Assembly: GCF_013141765.1 (NCBI RefSeq)
Contig: NZ_WHOD01000101.1
Location: 1-64,000 of the forward strand
Direction of reading: 5' to 3'
Source of the DNA: Paenibacillus foliorum
GTDB lineage: Bacteria; Bacillota; Bacilli; Paenibacillales; NBRC-103111
DNA: 64,000 nucleotides
A program made the translations under genes and the position numbers. The notes below the pieces were generated by a model that was not told the origin of the DNA, did not search any database, and saw only the letters and a program-made list of their open reading frames with translations. Every line of letters starts with the position of its first letter. Position 1 is the stretch's first letter. This document shows positions 43,485-50,311 of this stretch, one piece after another.

Positions 43485-44237
43485 CTAAACTGCCGATTTG
43501 TTGAAAGAATAAGTAAATACGGCCTTTCTCACAGCTTCTTCAAAAGGTTCGATGTCAGGCATAGACCTGTCTTTAGCTATCCGAATTACTCTCTCGATAT
43601 CATAAGAAACTCTACGTATTTGCGTAGATATGTTCTTCCCTTGGATGTCAATGATAGAGTAGCTGGCACGGTTATCTCCATCGAAGGGAAGCCCCACGCT
43701 TCCACAGTTTACTATTAATCTTCCCTTGGCATTTCGCGTAAAAGCATGATGGATATGACCGAATAGCACCAGTTGGGTTTCGTCCTCTTTATGTAATAGA
43801 TCAAGCTCTTCCTCCGTCGCTCCGGGCCAAGTAATTTTTCCAAGTGAATTAGGCGAGGCATGGTACAGCTCAGCTTGAAAATCTCCGATTTTAAAAACAT
43901 ACTCTGTGGGCAAATGACCTATCCAATGTTGTTCATCAGCAGAAAGGAGCTTCTTATTATAAATAAACTGTCTTAGATTCATTGCATCTTTATCATTCTT
44001 AGGTATCCAATCGGCGGCATCCGAGTATCGTGAGAAATAATTATCATGGTTGCCTCGAATAGAAGTAAGGGGATCCAGTGAGTTCAATAATTCCAAACAT
44101 TCCACCGGCTGAGGGCCACGCATCACTAAGTCTCCCAGAAATACTACTGCATCCGGACTTTGTTGACGTAAATCATTAATCACTGCTTCGAAAGCTACAC
44201 CATTTCCATGAGTATCCGAGATTACAGCAAGCCGCAT
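43485..44237 (-). CDS. Metallophosphoesterase (YfcE/calcineurin-like)
   Basis: The 250-residue protein has the dimetal phosphoesterase motifs: AVISDTHGNGVAFEAV (D-x-H, residues 4-19), VVFLGDLVMRGPQ (GD), SIRGNHDNYF (GNHD), LFGHIHHAF (GHxH) and NCGSVGLPFDG. Small phosphodiester or dinucleotide hydrolysis is likely. It lies 35 bases upstream of the serine hydrolase gene in the same direction and may share its transcript. Confidence 0.88.
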   Translation of the reverse strand: MRLAVISDTHGNGVAFEAVINDLRQQSPDAVVFLGDLVMRGPQPVECLELLNSLDPLTSIRGNHDNYFSRYSDAADWIPKNDKDAMNLRQFIYNKKLLSADEQHWIGHLPTEYVFKIGDFQAELYHASPNSLGKITWPGATEEELDLLHKEDETQLVLFGHIHHAFTRNAKGRLIVNCGSVGLPFDGDNRASYSIIDIQGKNISTQIRRVSYDIERVIRIAKDRSMPDIEPFEEAVRKAVFTYSFNKSAV

Positions 44238-44412
44238 GGTTTAATACTCCCTTTACTATAAGTAGTTGAAATACATTTATTTACCAATTTTAATATAGCG
44301 AATGTTCGTTCGTAAGACAAGCCTTTTTCTTGTACTCGAATAAACCCAAAGCTCGCCAAACGAGCATCCCCAGAAGCCGCGAAACAGCCGACAATACGAT
44401 TTTGCTGAGCGT

Positions 44413-44464
44413 AAATAGATCAAGGCTGGATTCCATGTGGAGTCCAGCCTTGATCTATTTATTT
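44413..44464 (+). terminator. Strong hairpin terminator without an obvious upstream gene
   Basis: Arms AAATAGATCAAGGCTGGA (44413-44430) and its complement (44443-44460) form an 18-bp stem followed by ATTTTAC on the plus strand. No plus-strand gene ends nearby and the flanking minus-strand gene starts at 44237. It may be left over from the decayed gene at 44545-44708 or serve transcription from it on the minus strand. Confidence 0.7.
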
Positions 44465-44544
44465 TACAGGTTATTAATGAACATTAGGTACTCGCTGTGC
44501 TCCCGATGAATCTCTCTTTCCTATTGGAAACTATGATTTTCAAT

Positions 44545-44708
44545 TTATGAATAGTTATGTGAGGTTCCTACCGTACCGTCTTTACGATGAATAATTGCAC
44601 TTTTGTTAGCGTCAGACGCCCATTCCTGGGCTTTGACTACAGCTTCTGCTTTTGTGTCTGTACAAGGTTTTTCATGGAATTAGGGTAATCGTTCTTTTTC
44701 CAAGGCAT
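44545..44708 (-). pseudogene. Broken YdaT/DUF2188-like gene
   Basis: From ATG 44708 the frame reads MPWKKNDYPNSMKNL, the characteristic N-terminus of YdaT-like stress proteins, then stops early. A second frame (minus strand, shifted by two bases) carries the DUF2188 C-terminus: DTKAEAVVKAQEWASDANKS then AIIHRKDGTVGTSHNY, ending at TAA 44545-44547. About 80 residues of the middle are missing, so an internal deletion with frame change has destroyed the gene. The rest of the 44238-44861 gap holds only the hairpin at 44413 and the LysE leader. Confidence 0.75.
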
Positions 44709-44861
44709 GGATAAAACCCTCCTCTCGGGATTGTCTTACGCTATTACTTAGCCAATAGATCCTGAATCGAAACACTCCTTATGGCGGTGACCCTTGCATT
44801 CTAATCATCTGTCTAACTGAATACAATACCTTGTACAAGTACTCACCGGAGGGTGAAGTGG

Positions 44862-45488
44862 ATGAATGTTTTTATATCGTATATGATTCTTGGCTTATCC
44901 CTGTCTGCTCCAATCGGGCCGGTTAACGCAGCACAGCTCGACAAAGGGATTAAAAATGGCTTTCTTCACGCATGGCTCGTAGGGGTAGGCGCTATGGTAG
45001 CGGACGTTGCCTATATGCTGCTAATTTATTTGGGTCTCGCTCATTTTCTCCATACACCTTTCATGAAAACGTTCCTTTGGGCCTTTGGTTTCTTTGTTCT
45101 TGTATACACAGGAGTCGAAAGCTTGCTGCAAATCAGCAAAGGACATACCACCCGCACAGCTAAAGACGAATCCGCCGGTAAATCCTTTATCTCCGGTTTT
45201 CTACTGGCACTATCCAATCCGCTCAACATATTATTTTGGCTGGGTATTTACGGATCAATCCTTGCTCAAACTGTCGAGTCCTACGGCATGCGTTATGTAT
45301 TCATCTATAGCTTAGGTATATTTACCGGAATCTTCCTATGGGACATTATTATGGCCGCTATTGCAAGCACCCTGTATAGATATGGAAGCAAACAAATCAT
45401 CAAGCTTATCTCAGCATTAGCTGGGATATCCCTGATCGGTTTTGGATTTTATTTTGGGTATCAGGCTTTTAAGTCCTTGTTTTTGTAG
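44862..45488 (+). CDS. LysE/RhtB-family amino acid exporter
   Basis: The 208-residue membrane protein has the family opening SLSAPIGPVNAAQLDKGIKNGFLHAWLVGVGAMVADVAYMLL (the PxGP motif lies in the first helix), about six membrane segments, and FLLALSNPLNILFWLGIYG in the middle with the conserved NP. It would export amino acids or related metabolites. ATG 44862 is chosen because GGAGG (44848-44852) lies 9 bases upstream; GTG 44853 overlaps that ribosome site. Confidence 0.88.
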   Translation: MNVFISYMILGLSLSAPIGPVNAAQLDKGIKNGFLHAWLVGVGAMVADVAYMLLIYLGLAHFLHTPFMKTFLWAFGFFVLVYTGVESLLQISKGHTTRTAKDESAGKSFISGFLLALSNPLNILFWLGIYGSILAQTVESYGMRYVFIYSLGIFTGIFLWDIIMAAIASTLYRYGSKQIIKLISALAGISLIGFGFYFGYQAFKSLFL

Positions 45489-45600
45489 GGGAAAAACCTG
45501 AGCCTTATGCTTAAGATTCCAATGGGATCACCCATCATTTGACCCTTTTATCGATCGTGTGCAGGACTTTCTAAGAGATCGCTCCCGCTCGCTTACTCTT

Positions 45601-45780
45601 ACGGAACGTCATTCCTTTATTTTCATAAAATACCATTTATTATATAATTAAACGGAACTACGATGCGTTATTTCGTCTCCAATCGGCTAAAATCCACCAT
45701 TTTCAAGCAAATAAAGGATCGTAGTTCCGTTCCCCTTGTGTGATAACATGTGCACTGCAAAATAGCGTATCCCAGTTCCG
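45601..45780. repeat. Dispersed intergenic repeat, copy A
   Basis: This stretch shares its order of blocks with 59581-59757: ACGGAACGTC, about 40 variable bases, CGGAACTACGATGCGTTATT followed by TCGTCT, a variable loop, then AGTTCCG-ending inverted arm, TGATAAC.TGTGCA and AAATAGCG.ATC.CAGTTCC. Internally CGGAACTACGAT (45653-45664) pairs with ATCGTAGTTCCG (45718-45729). No reading frame is conserved. The rest of the 45489-46029 gap contains no gene; a ribosome site for the next gene lies at its end. Confidence 0.8.
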
Positions 45781-46029
45781 CCAACTGAGAATTAGTTAAT
45801 ACTTCGTGAACGAAAATAACCCCTTTTACCCCTACCCATCATTCATTGCGAATCATTCTGCTCCCCCATGTCAGGAAATTTCGAAAACGGTGAAAATTAT
45901 TCCTTAAATTTAGAAGCAGTAAGGTTTTCCAACCCAAAATATAAGCACCCTGATATTAAAACAAGGACATTCACCTAGTACTCCTTCAAATCATACAGTA
46001 TCACGTACTGATGAAGGAGGATTTATCAC

Positions 46030-46791
46030 ATGTCTGAGCTGTACACTACAAGCTGGCTGGATAAGAATCTATCTGAGATCATGAACTGGCAGCAGGATGC
46101 ATTTCAGCAATTCAAAGCGATGATTAACGATACTCATAATACCTACCCCTGCATCCCCGGAAGACAAGGTTTCATATCCGATCATCTGCGATTCGGCTTT
46201 GTCGGAGATCCTAGGTCACACATCGCTCCCCAAGCTCTCGCCTCATTATTAAAGCAATATGGCCAATGCTCAAGAGAAACAGGCAAATATGCTTCATTGG
46301 TCGTATTCTTCAACACACCCTCTGCCTTATCGAACGATTATTCGGTTCAAAATTACGAAGAATTATTCTGGTCGCTGCTCAATCAGTTAAGCCAGTACGA
46401 TGAAAAAGAGTGGCCAAAAGAGATTTCAGCTGATCCCTCCCACCATTCTTGGGAATTCTGCTTTGATGGGAACGCTTATTTCGCTTTTTGTGCGACACCC
46501 GCCCATACCATACGCAAGAGCAGGCATTTCCCTTATTTTATGCTCGCTTTTCAGCCCCGATGGGTCTTTGAGGAACTTAATAAATCCACATCTATCAGTC
46601 TCAAATTAAAAAAGGCTATCCGAAGCCGTTTGACCAAATACGATGGAATTCCCGCACATCCTTCATTAAAAGGGTATGGTCAGAAGGACAACCTGGAGTG
46701 GCAGCAATATTTCCTGCATGATGATGATCACATCCCTTCCAAGTGCCCCTTCTCAAGAATGAAGCAAGCTATTAAAAATTTACACTTCTAA
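46030..46791 (+). CDS. YqcI/YcgG-family protein
   Basis: The 253-residue protein matches YqcI/YcgG: YPCIPGRQGFISDHLRFGFVGDPR near the N-terminus (residues 37-60), SLVVFFNTPS, EELFWSLLNQL, HSWEFCFDGNAYFAFCATPAHTIRKSRHFPYFMLAFQPRWVFEEL, and the C-terminal IPSKCPF motif. The conserved Cys and His residues suggest metal or haem binding; a role is not established here. AAGGAGG lies before the ATG. It overlaps the convergent permease gene by 4 bases. Confidence 0.85.
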   Translation: MSELYTTSWLDKNLSEIMNWQQDAFQQFKAMINDTHNTYPCIPGRQGFISDHLRFGFVGDPRSHIAPQALASLLKQYGQCSRETGKYASLVVFFNTPSALSNDYSVQNYEELFWSLLNQLSQYDEKEWPKEISADPSHHSWEFCFDGNAYFAFCATPAHTIRKSRHFPYFMLAFQPRWVFEELNKSTSISLKLKKAIRSRLTKYDGIPAHPSLKGYGQKDNLEWQQYFLHDDDHIPSKCPFSRMKQAIKNLHF

Positions 46792-48101
46792 ACCGAGCTC
46801 CTCCATTTGGCTCTCATAAACCAGGTCACCGCAGCTATAACCACGACGAGAAGCAGACTGACCCCAAATCCAGGTCTACTCGACGCTTCCAGCCATGTTC
46901 CCGAGACAGCAGCACCGATTAACCCTAGCGCAATAAAGCTTTTTATTTTACCTTTAACGGATAGCTTCACCACTTTGGGAGCAGAGAGTAATATAATGGA
47001 CCAGGTATACAAGAGCACTAATCCTGCCGCAGTTGCGATATGCTCGAATATATGTTTAGGTAACCACGCAACTAATAGGATGGATATAACCAATCCCATT
47101 ACAGTTAAACCCAAGGCCGGATAAGGGGTTTGTCGCTTCCCTATTTTGATGGAAAAGCAATTAGGGGCATCCCCATCCTCTGCAAGTGTAACCAACATTA
47201 GCGTTACGGCATATTGAGAAGCAACCATTGTAGAAAACCCCGCTATAATCAGAACCGCATTAAACATGTGCTCAAGGGCAGGTAAGCCTAAGCTTCTCAA
47301 ACCCAAGACAAATGGACTTTCTTCTTGTTGCAGCTGGTCCAGAGGAACAAGAACAAGCAGCAATCCGATAGATGTAATATAAAGAAAGGCTACTAGAGCA
47401 AGCATCAGCTTTCCAGATTTCATCACTTGTTTAGGCTCACTTAACCCAGCTGCCATCAACCCCATTACTTCAATTCCTCCAAAAGCAAAAAATACATAGA
47501 TGAGGCCCGTCCACATCCCTCTCCAGCCAGGTGATAAAAAATGATATAGACTTATCGAAGGTTTCACTCTTGATCGTCCCCAATCAAACCAATCTAGCCA
47601 AATAGATAGGGCAACGAAGATAAACATGACAATGGCTGCTATTTTGATAATGGACAGGATATCCTCTGTTTTCTCCAAGCCTTTGGTTCCCAGAATGACG
47701 ACGGTAAGGCCAAGTGCAGCATAGATGGAGGTAAATATCCAGAGAGGAACCTGAGGGAACCAAAATTGCGAGAAAATGGAGAGCGCTGTTAACGAGCTGC
47801 CTGATATCAGCATTTCAGAAGACCAGTAAAGCCAGCCGCTGCTGAATCCAGCCCACGGACCAAAGGCTTGCTTGGCATAGGTACGAAAGGAACCCTTCTC
47901 CGGCTGCTCTGCCGTCATTGCAGCCAAAGCTTCAAAAACAAAATAACTGCCTAATGCTGCAAGTACAAACAGGATCATCACGTCAAAGCCGCTTTTATGT
48001 AAGGCAATACTTGAACCTAAGAAGAAGCCGGTTCCAACGGTACACGCCACACCAAGTAACGATAAATGCCACCATTGGAGATGTCCTTGATGTGTTTTCA
48101 C
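46788..48101 (-). CDS. APC-family amino acid permease
   Basis: The 437-residue protein has about 12 membrane segments. The first helix holds the substrate-site motif LGVACTVGTGFFLGSSIAL (GxGxF-like, about residues 15-33), and EKGSFRTYAKQAFGPWAGFSSGWLYW is the usual second block of amino acid:proton symporters. FFAFGGIEVMGLMAAGLSEP matches helix 6. Substrate unknown. Its 3' end overlaps the YqcI gene. Confidence 0.87.
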   Translation of the reverse strand: MKTHQGHLQWWHLSLLGVACTVGTGFFLGSSIALHKSGFDVMILFVLAALGSYFVFEALAAMTAEQPEKGSFRTYAKQAFGPWAGFSSGWLYWSSEMLISGSSLTALSIFSQFWFPQVPLWIFTSIYAALGLTVVILGTKGLEKTEDILSIIKIAAIVMFIFVALSIWLDWFDWGRSRVKPSISLYHFLSPGWRGMWTGLIYVFFAFGGIEVMGLMAAGLSEPKQVMKSGKLMLALVAFLYITSIGLLLVLVPLDQLQQEESPFVLGLRSLGLPALEHMFNAVLIIAGFSTMVASQYAVTLMLVTLAEDGDAPNCFSIKIGKRQTPYPALGLTVMGLVISILLVAWLPKHIFEHIATAAGLVLLYTWSIILLSAPKVVKLSVKGKIKSFIALGLIGAAVSGTWLEASSRPGFGVSLLLVVVIAAVTWFMRAKWRSSV

Positions 48102-48137
48102 GATTCTCCCTCCTTGTTTCCAATGGCTCGAAATACT

Positions 48138-48173
48138 TGAAGAACCTTACAAATTTTCTTGTAAGGTTCTTCA
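48138..48173 (-). terminator. Terminator of the CotF-like gene
   Basis: A perfect 15-bp stem (48138-48152 with 48159-48173) with a 6-base loop lies about 20 bases after the coat gene stop. The minus-strand tail (AGTATTTC) is only weakly T-rich. Confidence 0.65.
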
Positions 48174-48193
48174 GGTATAAGAAGCGTTCTAAG

Positions 48194-48796
48194 TTATACG
48201 AGCTGTGGCGAAGGTGCATAACTGTTCCGCATCTGCTGCATATCCTGTTGAGCAAGCTGAGGAACCTGATAATAATGTCTTTTATTTTGATACAAAAACA
48301 GCTCATAGCCCATTTCAATAAAATTAGGCACACTATCCGCCATCATGCGTCGAAGCACAGGATTCGTAATTTCTAATGATGTCATAGCAAGCAGAGAAGC
48401 TGTTGATTTAATAAGCCCCAGCATATAAGCCGATATCCCCTGCCCACTAATTTCTTGAATAGACATCATCGGTTTCTTAGGTGCCGTTTGCTGCAAGCCA
48501 TAGATCACTTGATTACTTTGGTTCATTTTATAGGACTGTGTAGGATGTGACGGGTCTCTCCCTGTGGAGAAGGCATCCACTGTAATGTTGTATAAATCGG
48601 TAATAAACCGATGCTGGCGATAAAGGATCTCCTTCAACTCCTGGTCTTGTATAAATTGCTCGAACATAACATATTGATCCAGCAAACTAATGAAGCTTGA
48701 TAATATTTCATGAGAATCAAACATTTCATGGCCACCATGATTCATCATGGAAGGTATTTGGGCTGTAGAAAATTGATTTGAATATGAATTCTGCAT
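48194..48796 (-). CDS. Spore coat protein, CotF family
   Basis: The 200-residue protein has an N-terminal disordered, Asn/Gln/His-rich segment and a CotF-type four-helix ferritin-like domain: SHEILSSFISLLDQYVMFEQFIQDQELKEILYRQHRFITDLYNITVDAF, then GISAYMLGLIKSTASLLAMTSLEITNPVLRRMMADSVPNFIEMGYELFLYQNKRHYYQVP. The closing YELFLYQNKRHYYQVP motif is strongly conserved in CotF proteins. Expected in the spore coat. Ends in a Gln/Met-rich tail. Confidence 0.9.
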   Translation of the reverse strand: MQNSYSNQFSTAQIPSMMNHGGHEMFDSHEILSSFISLLDQYVMFEQFIQDQELKEILYRQHRFITDLYNITVDAFSTGRDPSHPTQSYKMNQSNQVIYGLQQTAPKKPMMSIQEISGQGISAYMLGLIKSTASLLAMTSLEITNPVLRRMMADSVPNFIEMGYELFLYQNKRHYYQVPQLAQQDMQQMRNSYAPSPQLV

Positions 48797-48949
48797 TTCG
48801 ACTTAATCATTCCCCTCTGATGTTTTACTACTCCCATATAGTTCATTATTTTCGGCTAAATTATTCACCAAAGGCAGGCCGCCTGAATAAGTTCAAATAG
48901 GGTTAGCCAACCTAAACTATTAGGATGATTAGTAAATAGGAGGGGCATC

Positions 48950-49552
48950 ATGACCCATCAACAAACAGCTTATGATTTGCTTATTCCTCCAAAGGAAGGG
49001 CGCAGCTTTAAGCTAGAAAAGGGACAAATCCTTAAAGTAATTGATGTATACGGTCAGCAGGTGGCTGATTTGGTTGCTTATCGGGGAAATGATCCTAAAG
49101 AACGATTGGATCCTAGTGTAACCATGGATGCGCTGCGCACTATGAATATCAAACCGGGCGACATTCTTTATTCTAATTTATATGCACCGATGCTCACTGT
49201 GCTAGAAGACACCGTTGGTAAGCATGATTTCATTAATTCCGCTTGCCGCCCTGAAATGTATGAGTTTTTATACAACAAGCCTGATCACCGAAGCTGTTAT
49301 CATATTTTAAATAGCGTTCTATCCGAGTTTGGGATCCCACAGCCAGATCAGCACTACCCGTTTAACATCTTCATGAATACGGTAATTGACGGTCGAGGCG
49401 ATATCCAAGTAGAAGCCCCCTTGTCCGATGCTGGCGACTACATTAAATTAAGAGCGGAAATGGATGTTATTGTAGCTATTTCCGCATGTCCGTGTGAGGA
49501 TAGCGTCTGCAACGGCTACCAATGCACGCCAATTAGAGTCGAAATTTCGTAG
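48950..49552 (+). CDS. DUF1989 (urea carboxylase-associated) family protein
   Basis: The 200-residue protein matches DUF1989: KLEKGQILKVIDVYGQQVADLVAYRG (residues 22-47), MNIKPGDILYSNLYAPMLTVLEDTVGKHDFI, CRPEMYEFLY, PFNIFMNTVIDGRGDIQVEAP and the C-terminal Cys cluster CPCEDSVCNGYQCTPIRVEI. The Cys cluster suggests a metal site. Family members sit beside urea carboxylase genes, which are absent here. GGAGGGG precedes the ATG. Divergent from the CotF-like gene. Confidence 0.87.
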   Translation: MTHQQTAYDLLIPPKEGRSFKLEKGQILKVIDVYGQQVADLVAYRGNDPKERLDPSVTMDALRTMNIKPGDILYSNLYAPMLTVLEDTVGKHDFINSACRPEMYEFLYNKPDHRSCYHILNSVLSEFGIPQPDQHYPFNIFMNTVIDGRGDIQVEAPLSDAGDYIKLRAEMDVIVAISACPCEDSVCNGYQCTPIRVEIS

Positions 49553-49636
49553 CCTTGCCTAGATTACTTCAACTTATAGGGATCCACCTCAAAAATCAGA
49601 GCTTGACCCTCCTCCTATCATCAGCCATCACAAAAT

Positions 49637-49658
49637 CCTGCAGAACATGCAGGTTTTT
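49637..49658 (+). terminator. Terminator after the DUF1989 gene
   Basis: CCTGCA-GAACA-TGCAGG followed by TTTTTC forms a compact terminator 85 bases past the stop. The distal motif ATGCAGGTTTTT recurs at about 49807-49818. The stretch 49659-49854 is AT-rich, with CAGCCATTTTCATCCAAAAT and short hairpins, and shows no gene. Confidence 0.75.
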
Positions 49659-49854
49659 CTACCGAAATTTGCTTTTGAGAGGAAATAACTGCGAAAGCAC
49701 AGCCATTTTCATCCAAAATGGAGCAATCTCAGCTAAAAATGAAAAAGAGATGCACATTTGCATGAATTCACTAAGACTGCGATAAAACGGCTAAAAGGCT
49801 GTATAGATGCAGGTTTTTGGGGTGGGCATTGGTTAAATTTCATCAACGATCAAG

Positions 49855-49896
49855 CAGAAAATAAATAGAGGTTCACCGATCTTTACGGCGAACCTC
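49855..49896 (-). terminator. Terminator of the DUF6509-like gene
   Basis: Arms GAGGTTCACCG (49868-49878) and CGGCGAACCTC (49886-49896), with one wobble, form an 11-bp stem. On the minus strand it is followed by TATTTATTTTCT. Confidence 0.85.
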
Positions 49897-49915
49897 TTCT
49901 TTGTGGGAATATTGA

Positions 49916-50209
49916 CTACTCAGGCAAATTCTCTTTACAAAATGCGCTTAGTAGAGCTTCTTCATCCTCTTCCAAGTCAAAATCCAGATATTTTGCCGTA
50001 TTTCTCTCGAAAATCTCATATCTTAGAATTCCAGTCAAACTTTCTTCTACACGGTAAATGACCCTTATATACAACCCGCTTTCGGAGTACAGCTCATCAT
50101 CCTCAGGCACCTCGATATCAAGTATAAACTCGTATCGCTCCCCAGTTAAAATTTTAAATGGATCCTTAACCTGTTCCACACTAAAAGCGGTAATCGTTAT
50201 TTCACTCAT
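49916..50209 (-). CDS. DUF6509-like small protein
   Basis: The 97-residue acidic protein reads SVEQVKDPFKILTGERYEFILDIEVPEDDELYSESGLYIRVIYRVEE and closes with KYLDFDLEEDEEALLSAFC. This pattern of a short beta-rich fold with DPF.IL.G.RYEF and DDELYSE.GLYIR resembles a family of about 95-residue Bacillales proteins of unknown function. AAAGGA lies upstream of the ATG. Confidence 0.75.
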   Translation of the reverse strand: MSEITITAFSVEQVKDPFKILTGERYEFILDIEVPEDDELYSESGLYIRVIYRVEESLTGILRYEIFERNTAKYLDFDLEEDEEALLSAFCKENLPE

Positions 50210-50311
50210 GCTCTCATTCCTTTCTCGACCTTAACCCTTTATGCAAAAAAACTGTCTCTAAGACATTATACAGTAATCTGCAAGGAAGGGAAGGCGCGGC
50301 GGGACAGCGTC

